From: Caenorhabditis elegans
Taxonomy: Eukaryota > Nematoda > Chromadorea > Rhabditida > Rhabditidae
NCBI RefSeq assembly: GCF_000002985.6
Contig: NC_003280.10
Coordinates: 12,768,501-12,832,500, forward strand
Direction of reading: 5' to 3'
DNA: 64,000 nt
Shown: one piece after another, positions 23,001 to 35,100 of the stretch
How the letters are laid out: every line of letters starts with the position of its first letter
How positions within the stretch are numbered: position 1 is the first letter of the stretch
Notes under the pieces: model-generated
What the model was told of the DNA's origin: nothing
Database searches by the model: none
What the model saw: only the letters and a program-made list of their open reading frames with translations
Translations under genes and position numbers: made by a program

Positions 23001-26000
23001 ATTGCGTCGTATTGTACTTGAAGCTCGCATGCTTCCAGGAGTCTGAAAATTTTAGGAAAAGTTTAAGGGAAATTTATTGAAGAAAAAAAAATCTGGTTTT
23101 TTATTCAGAAAATCTGCGTTTTTCCGATAAAAAATTTGGATTTTTTTTTAAATACGGTTTTTTTCTTTAAAAAATCTGGTTTTTTTTTCTTAAAAAACGG
23201 ATATTTTTCTCCAAAAAAATCTGGTTTTTTATTCAGAAAATCTGCGTTTTTCCGATAAAAAATTTGGATTTTTTTTTAAATACGGTTTTTTTCTTTAAAA
23301 AATCTGGTTTTTTTACTTAAAAAAACGGATATTTTTCTCCAAAAAAATCTGGTTTTTTTTTCTTTTAAAAAATCTGGTTTTTTTTCCAAAAAAAATGTGT
23401 GTATTTTTTGGACTAAGTTTGAAGAACTTCCGAAACTTAGATTTGATTTCTGTAAAAATTCCAGAAAATTAATCGAAAAAAAGGGGGGGGGGGTTTTTTT
23501 TTTAATTTTTAATTTTTTTTTCTGTTTTCTGCAATTCTGAGCTGTTTAAGGGGGGTTTAGTTAATTATAAAAATGGTTTTTTTTTTTGGTTTTTCCAGAA
23601 TTTTTCTGTATTTTGTAAATTTTGAATAAAAAACGACATTTCAAAAAAAAAAAGAAGCATTAATCGAAAAATAGGGTTTTTAGAAGAATTTTCTCATGCC
23701 TGAAGGCGCCAAAAATTTCAGGTTTTCAATTTTCAATTTTCAAATTTATTATTTCGGTTTTTGCGATTTTGAGCTGTTTTGGGGGTTTATTCTGAATTTT
23801 TTTTTGGATATTTCCGAATTTTTCAGTAAAACTATCTCTGAATCTTACTAAAATCTTTAAATTTCAGATTTTGACACAGTTTATCAAAAATAGAGGTTTC
23901 AGGCTAATTTTATAGCGAAATTCTGATGAAAATTGAAGAAAAACACGTTTTTAAAGAGAAATTCTGTCAGGTAAATAAATTAGATTTTTTTCTAAAAAAT
24001 CTGGGTTTTTTCTCGAAAAAATCTGAATTTTTTTCCAAAAAAATTTGTTTTTTTTTTCCAAAGAATTTGATTTTCTTTCCAAAAAATCTGATGTTATTTT
24101 ATCACAAAATCTGTTTTTTCCCAAAAAATTTAGATTTTTATCCAGAAAATTTGGATTTCTATAAAAATCTTGGGTTTTTTTTCGCCAAAAAATCTGGATT
24201 TTTTCTTTTAAAAAATCTGGTTTTCTCTCCAAAAAAATCTGGATTTTTTCGACAAAAAATCTGATTTTTTCGACAAAAAATTTGGATTTATTAACCCAAA
24301 AATCGGGGGTTTTTTCCAAAAAATCTAATTTTTTTTTCCAAAAAAATCTGGTTTTTTTCCCATAAAATCTAGCATTTTTTCCAAAAAGTCAGTTTTTTTT
24401 CTTAAAAAATCTAGTTTTTTTTCCCAAAAAATATTGTTTTTTCTCCAGAAAAATCTGGTTTTTTTAGACAAAAAATCTGGATTTTTTCTTTAAAAAATAC
24501 GGTTTTTTTCCCAAAAAAATCTGATGTTATTTTATCACAAAATCTGGGTTTTTTCCAAAACATTTTGATTTTTTTCCACAAAATCTGTTTTTTTCCCAAA
24601 AAATTTAGATTTTTATCCAGAAAATTTGGATTTCTATAAAAATCTTGGGTTTTTTTTGCCAAAAAATCTGGATTTTTTCTTCTAAAAAATCTGGTTTTCT
24701 CTCCAAAAAAATCTGGCTTTTTTCGACAAAAAAACTGATTTTTTTCGACAAAAAATTTGGATTTATTAACCCAAAAATCGGGGTTTTTTTCCAAAAAATT
24801 TGGTTATTTTATCAAAAAAAATTAGATTTTTTTCCAAATAATCTAATTTTTTTTTCAGAAAAATCTGATTTTTTCCAAAAAAATTCTGGATTTTTTCTTT
24901 TAAAAAATCGGTATTTTTCTCCAAAAAAAAATCTGGCTTTTTTCTTTTAAAAAATCGGTATTTTTTTCCAAAAAAAATCTGGCTTTTTTTCCTAATAAAT
25001 CTGGTTTTTTTCTTTTAAAAAATCTGGTTTTTCTCCAAAAAATCGGTTTTTTTATCCAAAAAAATCTGGGTTTTTTCGACAAAAAATTTGGACTTTTTCT
25101 CCAGAAAATCTAGTTTTTTCACAGAATTTTTACCTTTTTCCATTATGAACAATAAGCTTAAACCAGACTCCACGACAATAGACTGCAATATGTTTAGCAT
25201 CATCCCAATGCAAAAGCCGATCTACTTCTTCTCCTGGTACTCTGCACGTATTGAAAAGCCTCTCGTACTGCATTGTACAGAATGGAACCTTTGTCCGCGG
25301 GGAAATCGAGAACGGCGAGACCTCTTGACGATCAACCATTCTACGGAATTGGAGGGATGTGTAGGTGAGATTGGCGGCACGGGATGCTTGATTCTGTGTT
25401 GGATGCTCGTTGAGTGTGTCGAATCCGTAATAGTTGGAATTGATCATAATCGGCGATCGCTGCCGCATGTAGACAAACTCCTCCCACCAATCGGTGACGT
25501 AGTTGGATGAGAACCACGATTTAAGGGTGAGATATCTCTGAAGGCGTCGGCCGACTCCTTTACGGAAACGTTCTGATAGGAATTCAAGCTCCTGGAATTC
25601 TTCATCGCTTAGGATCGGCTTCATCGAGAGGAGATGCTGGAAAAATTGGATTTTTGAGATTTTTAGCCTTTTTTCAATTAAAATGATTTTTTTCTAAAAA
25701 ATCGGGGGTTTTTTCCACAAAATTTGGTTTTTTTTAAATAAAAAATCTGGTCTTTTTCCAAGAAATTTGGTTTTTTTTTTTGAAAAAATTTGGTTTTTTT
25801 CTAAAAAAATCTGATTTTTTTCCAAGAAATTTGGTTTTATTTTCCAAAAAATTTGGTTTTGTTGTCCAAAAATCGGGGTTTTTTTTCCAAAAATTTTGGT
25901 TTTTTTCTAAAAAAATCTGATTTTTTTCCAAGAAATTTGGTTTTTTTTCCTAAAAATTTGGTTTTTTTTTCCAAAAAAAGTTACTTCCTTTATTATTACG

Positions 26001-27840
26001 GGAACACGAAATGTTGAGAATGCGTATTGCACAACATATTTGACGCGCAAAATATCCCGCAGCGAAAACTACAGTAACTCTTTAAATGACTACTGTAGCG
26101 CGCTTGTGTCGATTTACGGGGGCTCGATTTTCGAAATTAATTTCTATTCGAAAAGTCTGAACTATATTAAATTTTCCTTCGATTTTTCAAATAGAAATTC
26201 ATTTCGAAAATCGAGCCCCCCCGTAAATCGACACAAGCGCGCTACAGTAGTCATTTAAAGAGTTACTGTAGTTTTCGCTACGAGATATTTTGCGCGTCTA
26301 ATGTGTTGTGCAATACGCATTCTCAGAATTTTAGATTCCCGTAATAAGTAGACGTTTAACTATAAGATTTTTCGCGATATCTTACGGTAATGGGTCTCGC
26401 CACGCTAACAGCGAGCTACTGTAGCTCGTTGTCAGCGTGGCGAGACCCATGACGGTAAGTTATCGCGAAAAATCTCAAAAAAAAAAGCATCCAGCATCGA
26501 AATTCCGGTCGCAAACGTGAAATTTTCTGAGAATTTCAGGTTTTTTGTAGCTTCTCTGGTATTTTCGAGCAAAAATTGATTTTGACATGATTTTTAGGTG
26601 AAAAATTGAAAAATTGAGTGCTTTTTCACGATTTTCAGTGACATTTTTCCAAATTCTTCGCTTCGAACCATCAAATCCTCTACCTTTCTAACGGTATCAT
26701 CAAGATTCGGCAACGGAAGACGTGGCAGGGCGCCCTGGAACGAATGGAGCATTGGACCGGCTTTCGAGATGATATGGAGCACGCCGAGCCACAATTTTGT
26801 GGCTTTTGACACTGGTTTTCCGGGCGATTCGTACATCCATCCCTTGTATTCCAGAAGAGTTTTGATGCTCAGACGAAGAAGTTGCACAAAGATCAGCCAA
26901 AGAAGAGCACCGGCCACGGCGATTGAGATACTTTGACCGAGGTAGCCATCACTGAAAAAATACAGTTCCCGGTCTCGAAACGATTAATTTTTGTTAAAAG
27001 TAACAAGATGTGCGCCTTTAAAGTTTTAACGCATGTGTAATAATAAAATATCACTTTTTTTTCAGGATTGTGTAATAATAAAATTTCACATTTTTTCACG
27101 AATGTGTAATAAGAAAAGTTCGATTTTTTCACGAGTATGTAATAAGAAAATTTCACATTTTTTCACGAGTGTGTAATAAGAAAATTTCAAATGTTTTTCA
27201 CGAGTGTGTAATAAGAAAATTTCAAATTTTTTAAACGAATGTGTAATAAGAAAATTTCAAATTTTTTTCAAAAATATGTAATAAGAAAATTTCAAATTTT
27301 TTTCACGTATGTGTAATAAGAAAATTTCAATTTTTTTTTCGTAATTAACAAAACAATTTGTCGTGTCGAGACCATATTTGGCGCAAAAAATCGCAAAATT
27401 TTGTGTTTTTCATGATTTTTGACGCTTTTTCCGGTATTTTCAAATTCAAAAAATGTTTTTTTTTTCTTCGATTTGAATGGAAATCTCCCCGCTCACCCAA
27501 AAATATAATGCACAATATAATTCTGAATAAATGGAAAAATGCCGAACGACAAGTCGTGTTTGATGACCGAAAAAACGGCGACCGCTCCCACAACGAGACC
27601 CAGCGTCCACGAGTTTGCCGGGAACATCCCATTCATGAAATCATTGCGGAATCGTCCGGTACGTCGTTTATACGAACGACTGATTCCGTGCCAAATATCG
27701 CGGAGCAGCTCCTGATCGTAGCTCACCGAGACTCCATCGTGGGTCACTGAAAATTGAGAAAAATCAGATTTTGAAGCTTTTTTTTTTTCGAATGATCTAC
27801 CGGCAAAAGAAAGCGCGGCAGCACTGCGTGCCTCAGCCAT
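20096..27840 (-). CDS. cpt-1: carnitine O-palmitoyltransferase 1, 7 exons
   Basis: Exons 27840-27801, 27746-27497, 26951-26684, 25636-25134, 23042-22364, 21377-20871 and 20188-20096 give 779 residues; human CPT1A is 773. CPT1 transfers acyl groups from CoA to carnitine on the outer mitochondrial membrane, the rate-limiting entry to beta-oxidation. It starts MAEARSAAALSF then VTHDGV, the conserved N-terminal regulatory segment. Two hydrophobic helices follow (about residues 52-73 and 100-121). The catalytic His is in TEHSWGD (about residue 474). Substrate-binding motifs [20 protein letters not shown] and GGGFGPVADRGYGVSY are intact. The C-terminus is basic (KKKQ). The introns are packed with satellites and inverted repeats. 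Function is firm; whether malonyl-CoA control is kept cannot be read directly. Confidence 0.96.
20320..20845. repeat. AAAAATCTGG T-rich minisatellite, CPT1 last intron
   Basis: Units of about 28-35 bp, AAAAATCTGGGTTTTTTTCC. A block of about 125 bp is duplicated in tandem: 20511-20635 repeats at 20630-20755. Confidence 0.9.
21500..21945. mobile_element. long inverted repeat with TGACGTCACT ends
   Basis: Arms at about 21572-21690 and 21750-21858 (TGACGTCACTTTTGACAT, then AATTTGATTTAATACAC) pair, and outer T/A-rich arms extend the palindrome to about 21500 and 21945. Lies in CPT1 intron 5. Confidence 0.75.
21995..22206. mobile_element. palindromic element, CCAATCAGCG family
   Basis: Near-perfect arms of about 95 bp: AACCAATCAGCGCCTTCGAA, CTCCGCCCACTCCATCTGAT, then TTGACCAATC around the centre TGAGAACTGCTTGACC. 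Directly adjoins the preceding inverted repeat in CPT1 intron 5. Confidence 0.9.
23085..23405. repeat. AAAAATCTGG minisatellite, CPT1 intron 4 (3' end)
   Basis: A block of about 124 bp (AATCTGGTTTTTTATTCAGA to CGGATATTTTTCTCC) occurs twice in tandem from 23089. Confidence 0.9.
23975..25115. repeat. AAAAATCTGG minisatellite, CPT1 intron 4 main array
   Basis: About 1.1 kb of the same unit. A block of about 220 bp at 24100-24320 recurs at 24580-24800, so the array has a higher-order period near 480 bp. Confidence 0.9.
25680..25980. repeat. AAAAATTTGG minisatellite, CPT1 intron 3
   Basis: The unit is mostly AAAAATTTGGTTTTTTTCC, a variant of the intron 4 and 6 units. Confidence 0.85.
25993..26347. 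mobile_element. palindromic element, GCGCAAAATATCCCGCAGCG family
   Basis: Second copy of the family at 17194-17501, here with an inner palindrome GGGGCTCGATTTTCGAAATT around the centre. Lies in CPT1 intron 3. Confidence 0.9.
26365..26475. mobile_element. short palindrome, GTCTCGCCACGCTAACAGCG
   Basis: Perfect or near-perfect arms of about 50 bp (AGATTTTTCGCGATA, then ACGGTAATGGGTCTCGCCACGC) around GAGCTACTGTAGCTC. Confidence 0.9.
26960..27387. mobile_element. GGTCTCGA palindrome carrying an internal TGTGTAATAAGAAAA array
   Basis: The outer arms (GGTCTCGAAACGATTAATTT and inverse GTCGTGTCGAGACC) belong to the GGTCTCGACGCGACAA family. From about 27030 to 27345 the interior is a tandem array of about 36 bp units, TTTCACGAGTGTGTAATAAG. 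Confidence 0.85.
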
Positions 27841-28079
27841 AGCTCTCTGTGGGTCCTTTAAAGGTTAGTTTCCTCGATTTTAATGGCACAAATGCTGGTC
27901 TCGACGAGATTTTCCGGTGAGGTTAGTGTGTAGTTTTCCCGTATTAATAACCCTGAAATTATTTAATTTTTTTTAAATTTTCAACGGAATATGATGAAAA
28001 CGGGGTAAATTTATGGAATTTTTGCCATTTTCAATATAGTTTTCCTACCTTTTAAGAAGCTAAAAAAGCTGACTTTCAT

Positions 28080-28545
28080 GAATAAATGCCTTTTTATAGC
28101 CATAAAATTTATTTAAAGGTGGTATATTGCTCTATTATACGCAAAATTGAATGAAAACGCCGAATTTCAGAATGAAACGTCTCAAAATATGACCTAAAAT
28201 TCGTTAAAATTTGAAATTTGCCTGGTCAGCGGCTGGAAATCAACTTTTTTGAAATCACCGTCTAATTTTGGGAATACAAGTTAATTATTTTGGGTTTCAG
28301 ACTTGATTTAGGTTTAAAATACCTAAAATCGAGTTGAAAACCCGAAATAATTAATTCCTATACCACAAATTAGACGGTGATTTCAAAAAAGTTGATTTCC
28401 AAACTTCAAATATTAACGAATTTTAGGTCATTTTTTTGAGAAGTTTCATTAAGAAATTCGGTGTTTTCATACAATTTTGGGTATAATAGAGCAATATACC
28501 ACCTTTAAATGAATTTTATGGCTAATAAAAAAGCATTTATTCATA
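28080..28545. mobile_element. long inverted repeat, GGTGGTATATTGCTCTATTA family
   Basis: Arms of about 200 bp (TAGCCATAAAATTTATTTAA, then GGTGGTATATTGCTC, then ACGCCGAATTTCA) pair across 28300-28330. Related to 33004-33570 and 38627-39199. Confidence 0.85.
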
Positions 28546-29417
28546 AAATTCTGATTTTTTAACTTGAAAAAGTACGAAACCTCGCCCGACAGAAAGTGAA
28601 AATAATTGTTTATAGCAATTTACTTATCACTGCAATCAGAACAGATAGGAGGACGAAATGTTAAAATAAATTGACGTGGGGGGGGGAGCAACGTTGTTTT
28701 TCCCCAACACAATCTGTTCAATGGGTTAACACAACAAGACGGAAAAAGATCAAAAACTGGGCCAAATTCTCTTTGAAATTATATCATATCCTTCATGCTG
28801 TTTTTCTCCTTTAGAAATGATGATTTGATCTTCCAACAAAAAAAGAAAGGAAATTCAAAGGTTTGATTCGAAAATTGAATAGAGCCGAGAGACACACAGA
28901 GAGAGCCCCAGAGAGCTAAACAGCAACAACAACGGCCGTGGCCGTGCTCTCGGAGCCGCCCGGGTGCTTTGTTGGGAAGCTCCCTGCGAGGAGGAAAATC
29001 AGAAATAGAAAAGGTGATCTTGGCGATCTTTTTTTCTTATCAACCAGATTCAGTGTACTTTCGTACACTTGGTAAGAGCACTGGAAATTGAAATTGAAGA
29101 AGAAGACGCCTAATTAGAAAAACGTGTTGACAACTGATAATCGAACAGTTTGGAGCCAAAAATGACGGAATAATTGCCTGATAAGCGTCACAGCACGTGG
29201 GAACGAGTAATGGATATTGAACTTTGACAAGTTGGAATTTCGCCTCAAAACCACAAAAATTTAAGCTTTTTTGGAGTGTTCCAGGTGAAAATATGAGGTT
29301 TAGTGAGCAAAAATTGCGTTTTTCTGACGAAAAAGAGTAATTTTGGAGGATTTTTGATTTTTTTTGTTTAAAAAAAAAAACGGATTTTCAAAACCTTTAA
29401 ATAAAACAGTTCAATTC

Positions 29418-29635
29418 AGGGGTGGGCGGCAATTGCTGTTCGGCAAATTGATTTGCCGACAAATTGCCGGTTTGCCGGAAATTTTCAATTCCGGCAAATT
29501 GCCGATTTGCAGGAAATTTTAATTTTCGGCAAATTGTCGGTTTGCCGATTTGCCGGAAATTTTCAATTCCGGCAAATTGTCGGTTTGCCGATTTGCCGGA
29601 AATTTTCATTTTGGGCAAATTGTCGGTTTGCCGTT
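29418..29635. repeat. TTGCCG element with defined end
   Basis: Begins CAGGGGTGGGCGGCAATTGC, the same boundary as at 53588, then TTCGGCAAATTGATTTGCCG and five TTGCCGGAAATTTTCAATTC units. Confidence 0.85.
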
Positions 29636-29737
29636 TGTAATCATTTTTTTTTTGGATATTCGATAGAAAAATTGAGTAAAATCGATTTTTTAATTATAAA
29701 TTCAGAGTTTTCATCAATTATTTATGATATTTTTCTT

Positions 29738-30186
29738 GAAAAAAGCCTTGGAAATCGCAATTTCTTCGCAGAAAATCGTGGAAAAACGACCACTTGAACG
29801 AAAATTTGATGAATATTTCCCGTAAAATCTCGTAAAATAAGGCAAAAATCTACTTTTTTCCCAAAAAGTGCACGAAAAATGTTTTCTTGACTTTAAAGGA
29901 GGGCGCATTTATCCGAAATGGTCTCGCCACGCGCTTCAAAAATTGATTTTGAAGCGCGTGGAGAGACCCTTTCGAATGAATGCACCCTCCTTTAAAGTCG
30001 TAGAAGTGTAGAAAAAAAAATACACTGTAAGAAAACATTTTTCGTGCACTTTTTGGGAAAAAAGTAGATTTTTGCCTTATTTTACGAGATTTTACATGAA
30101 ATAATTATCAATTTTACATTCGAGTTGTCGTTTTTCCACGATTTTTTGCGAAGAAATTGCAATTTCCAAGGCTTTTTTAAAGGAAA
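29738..30186. mobile_element. long palindrome, TTTAAAGGAGGGCGCATTTA family with extra arms
   Basis: The inner palindrome (about 29862-30060) has GACTTTAAAGGAGGGCGCAT and GGTCTCGCCACGCG. It is extended by outer arms AAAAAGCCTTGGAAATCGCA and AAAGTAGATTTTTGCC, giving about 440 bp of fold-back. Confidence 0.9.
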
Positions 30187-30630
30187 TTCTCAAAAAAACG
30201 CAACTTCCGCCGATTTACAGCCGGGGAATAAAGAAAAATTGGTTATTTTGGCTGAAAACCGTAGAACTGGGACCACTAGCAAAAACTAAAGCAAATGAAG
30301 ACAAAGAAGAAGGCGAGAACAGGTGCAACACGTCATCGATAAAGACAGAGGACACCAAGACGGGGGTGCAAAGTGCGCTATGCGCCGCCCTTTCCCCCAC
30401 TTATCTGTCTGCGTCTCCCGTACGAGAGAGAGCCGCCGTAGCAAACGAGTTGAAGATCATCACGAGGTGGGGGTTGCTTATCAGTTGTTCGAGATAGTGG
30501 ACGAGACGAAGAGACGCAGACTCCCATAGACTTGTTGTGTTCGGAGGGGGTCTCTGAACCCCCGGGTGGAAACCAGGACAAAGTACATTTTTGGTAGATC
30601 ACTGGGGGTGATAATTGTGTTTTGGAGACC

Positions 30631-30766
30631 CACGCGTCAGAGTGTCCCATATCGGTTTGATCTACGTGGATCTACAAAAAATGCGGGAGAAGAGATGCCT
30701 GCTGACGTCACATTTTTTGCTCGAAAAATTTCCGCATTTTTTGTAGATCAAACAGTGATGGGACAG
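30631..30766. mobile_element. CACGTGGTGTCAG-family element, shortened copy
   Basis: CACGCGTCAGAGTGTCCCAT, then GATCTACAAAAAATGCGGGA and the inverse. Shorter centre than the other copies. Confidence 0.75.
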
Positions 30767-31030
30767 GAAATCGAGATCGAACTCAAAAATTGTGTGTTGT
30801 TAGATATCAATTTTTAAAGCAATTTTCAACAGTTTCTGGGTTTTCCTACGATTTCACTGGTTTTCCAGAGACTTCCAGAGAGCAAATTTTAGGTTGAAAA
30901 CTCTATTTTTTCGCAAAATTCGAGAGCAAAAAATCAATGTTCCCGGAGTATTAGCCTGAAAATTGCTCCATGAGTGTCAATTTCCCAGGTCAAAAGATCA
31001 AACTACCAATCACAGCGCACTCTGGACCGT

Positions 31031-31140
31031 CCAGAACCATCTAGAACATTCTCTGGGTCTCTAGCACCTACAACAGTGTCTCGGACTCCCCTCTCCCCCT
31101 AGTAGGCCCTACAATGACACTATAACGGACTATAAAATAG
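31031..31140 (+). promoter_or_regulatory. possible promoter: heat-shock-like element and TATA box
   Basis: CCAGAACCATCTAGAACATTCTC contains a GAAnnTTC core of an HSF site. TATAAAATAG follows about 80 nt downstream at 31131. The downstream 63-codon frame (31158-31349) is not convincing, so the transcript, if any, is unknown. Confidence 0.3.
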
Positions 31141-32133
31141 CGAACAGCCGGGAAAACGTGGGCCAAAGAGGAAAGTTCGGATTATTTTTCCGTTGTTTTT
31201 TTCGTTCGTCTATTGGGTGTAGAGGAACACAGAACACCTATCGAGTGTCAAAACGTGGGGAAAATTGGGAAAAAAGAAGTGAAAAACAAAAAAGGGAAGA
31301 ATTTCAACCTTTTTGTTGTGTTTATTTGTTGATTTTAGCTGATTTTTGATGATTGTTGTCTTGGCTTATCAGTCTGAAACGCCTTCTTTGGGGGTGAAAA
31401 CTTAAAAACAACACGAAAATCACAGGAAAACGGCGGTTTTCAGCTTGACTATGGGCGGAAAATATTTAGGAATTGAGAAAATTAAATAATTTTCAGCGAA
31501 AAACACACAAAAAATCGGAAGAAAACAAGAGAAAAAGCAGAAATTCATGAAAAAACGATGACAAAAACCGCAAAACTGGGAGAGTGCAAGCGCGCTCCAT
31601 TGACAATTCGCTACCGTAACCGCGCGCGCGAATTTGAAAAACAGCATTTCCCGCCTCATTTTTAATCGATTTTCTTGAGTTTTTCAGCGATAATAACTAA
31701 TTTTTTTTCATTAAAAAACAAAATAACAAGAAATTTTCTTCAAAAATTTGCAATTAAAACTAGAAAATGTCCCACTATATGCTGTAGCCTACACACCCCG
31801 ATCACATTTCTATCTCTTTTTCAAAATTTTCTGCTGCTGTTGCCGCTGCCGTGTGCCCCACGTGTGTATAGACAAAGTGCGAAGTTTACGGGCGGTGGTA
31901 CAAAGTACACATAGAAGAAAGTAATAGTTTATTGGGTGTCCCTTTGAGAAAAAAAAGGATAATGAAAAAAAAAAAAATTTACGACATGCGGGGGGGGGGG
32001 GGGGGGAGCTGCCCAAAACCAAGAAAATTATTATAAATTTGTCATTTTCTTGACCTAAATCACAAAAAAATGTCAAAAATCTATAATAAAAAAAACACAA
32101 GCAAAACACGAAAAATGCAGAAAAAAAAAATTT

Positions 32134-35100
32134 CTAGGCATCCGACGGCTGAACCTTCTCCCAAGACTCTTCAGAATCACTGCGATCCGGCTCCGAAGCG
32201 GTGCTGATGTTGAGCTCATCGATCTCCTCGGCGAGCAGGAACGCTGAAAAATTAAGAAAATTGCTTTTTTTTGTAAATTTTTAAATAAAAAGTCGCTGAA
32301 TTTTATAAATTTCGATTTATTTTGTGATTTTTTGAAAAAAAAATTTTTCACTGAAAAATCATGGGGACTCGCTAAAAATTGCTTTAAAACATGCCTATGA
32401 GCTCGCAATGACCGAATATCATAGTAAAAAAATTCAAAAAAAAATTTCTAGATTTTATATGATTTTTTTTTGAAAATTGAAAAAATCTCAGTTTTTCCCA
32501 AATTCCGATTTGAATTTCCGCCAATTGGATTTGTTCGATGGAGCATTATTTAATTTATTTAATGTTATTTTCCACCGATTTTTCATGTTTTCAGTGCATC
32601 TTTGCTTGAAATTTGAATAAAAAGTCAAAATAAATGCGAAATTTCGATTAAAAACACAAATGCGTACAGGCGTAAAAAATGAAAAAAAAAAAACGCTTAA
32701 CTCATGTTTTTAATCAAAATTTCGCATTTATTTTGACATTTTATTCAAATTTCAAGCAGAAATGCACTAAAAACATGAAAAATTGGTGAAAAATAAGAAA
32801 AAAAAACGTGCAAGCGCGCTCCATCGAACAAATCATTTTGGCGGAAATTCAAATCGGAATTTGGCAAAAACTGAGATTTTTCCAATTTTCAAAAAATCAT
32901 ATAGAACCTAGAAAAATTTTTAAAATTTTTTAACTATGATATTCGGCCATGGTGAGCCCATAGGCATGTTTTAAAGCAATTTCCCCACTGGGCGCACTCC
33001 AGCTTTAAAGGTGATGTAGTCGAAATTTTTTTATTGCTTTATTAGACTCAAAATTGCCTGAAAACACCGAATTTCATAATGAAATTCCCTGAAAACTTCT
33101 CGAAAAAAAAGTTATGACGGCTCAAAAAATGGCCTGAAATTGGTTAAAATTTGAAATTTGACTTGTCAGCGCTGTCAGCTGGAAACTTTTTTTTTTTTGA
33201 AATCATCGTCAAATTTTGAGTATACAATGTAATTATCTTACGTTTTCAACTCGATATAGGTATTTTAAAGTGGATAGACGGCGAGATTTTTAAATTTTTT
33301 AAACCAAATCTCGCCGTCCATCGACTTTAAAATACCTAAATCAGAGTTGAAAACGCAAGATAATTGCATTGTATACTTAAAATTTGACGGTAATTTCAAA
33401 AAAAGTTAGTTTCCAGCTGACAGCGCTGACAAGTAAAATTTCAAATTTTAACTAATTTTAGGCCATTTTTTGAGCCAGGATAACTTTTTTTTTGAGAACT
33501 TTTCAACAAGTTTCATTATGAAATTCGGTGTTTTTAGATAATTTTAAGTCTAATAAAGCAATAAAAAAAATTCAACTTTTTTTTGTGATTTTTCACTGAA
33601 AAATCATGGGGACTCGCACAAAATTAAGCTGAAAAAGCAGGGATTTTCGCGGATTTTTCACCCAAAAAATCGCGCCAAAACCCCGTACAAGTATCCACAT
33701 CCAATGCCAAATCGTGCTCGACGGGCTCCTCTTGAGCACCATCTCTCATCGAAAATGGCACAAATTCGATGCATCGCTTCATAACTCTCGCCTCCAGATG
33801 GTCGATAAGCGTCGTTTGCGGCGGAATCAGAGGACGACGATTCCGGAATTCAGTGATACGCTCGTTGAGGTTCGGATCCGTGATACCTGGAAAATTGAGC
33901 GATTTTTACAGATTTTTAGGCATTTTCTGGGGGTTTTCAAATTTGTGCCAAAAAAAAAAAGTTTATTTTTATTTTTTGGGGGTTTTAAGAGTTTTTTTTT
34001 TTCAATTTTTTCTTACAAAAAAAAAAGTTTTTTCTGATTTTTTGGGGTTTTTAACGGGTTTTTTCAAATGTTTTCATTTAAAAATAGTTGTTTTTTCTGA
34101 TTTTTTAGGTTTTTTAAAATTGGTATTTTTTAATGCTAATTTGTTAATTTTTTGCAAAAAATAGTTTTTTCTTGATTTTTTGGGGTTTTAAGGGTTTTTT
34201 CAATTTTTTTTGCAAAAAAAATAGTTTTTTTAAACGGATTTTTTGGAATTTTTAAGGGTTTTTTTTTCAAAATTTTGCATAAAAAATAGTTTTTTAAACA
34301 GATTTTTCAGCATATTTAGGGGTTTTTTTTTCAAATTTTTACAAAAAATAATTTTTTTTCAGATTTTTTGGTATTTTTCAAGGGTTTTTTCAAATTTTTC
34401 AGTAAAAATAGTTTTTCTTTTGATTTTTTTTTGTAAAAATAGTTTTTTTTCTGATTTTTGGGTTTTTTTTTTGTAAAATGCACTATTTTTTCACAAAAAA
34501 AAAACGGTAGCCCACTTTGCGAGCTGAGCCCAAGCCATTGAGCCACAATATGGGCCAAAAGACGGTCCGAAGAGGCCGGATAGTGGCCGATGAAGACGGC
34601 TTCAGTGTCCTGTTGGTTACGGTTGTCGATTCGGAACACGTTGCGCAGTTCTCGCTCCAGAAAGTCGACAAATGCCTGAAAATTAAATTTTTTTTTTCGG
34701 AAATTTTTTTCCGATTCAAAAACCTCGAAAATTGAATTTTTTCGGTTTTTTTTTTCCAAAAAACTCACCCAGTTGACTTTCTTGCCGAGCAACGCCATTC
34801 GGCTCTTCGGATCGATACGATCAAAGCATGCGGCTCCGGAATACGGTGAGAAACCTGAAAAATTGAGGAATTTTTGGAGAAAAATTAAAATTTTCATGTA
34901 ATTTTGCTGTGAAAATAGCTGAAAACCCACGGTTTTCGCGCTAAAAATACTGTATCAGGTCTCGACACGATAACTGTTAAATGCGAAAAGGTATGCGCCT
35001 TTAAGGAGTACTGTAGCTTCAAATTTTCGTTAGAAAAATTGAAATTACTAAATATAATCTTTAAAGGCGCACACCAGTTCGCATTTAACAGAAAATTGTC

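Larger units (their letters stand above)
27841..32133. other. 4.3 kb region upstream of CPT1 without a convincing gene
   Basis: Holds inverted repeats, one TTGCCG array, GAGA-rich and CAACAACAACGG sequence near 28880-28960 that could belong to the CPT1 promoter, and a TATA/heat-shock-like cluster at 31031-31140. Open frames here lack splice partners or recognisable features. The remaining sequence is AT-rich spacer. Confidence 0.5.
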
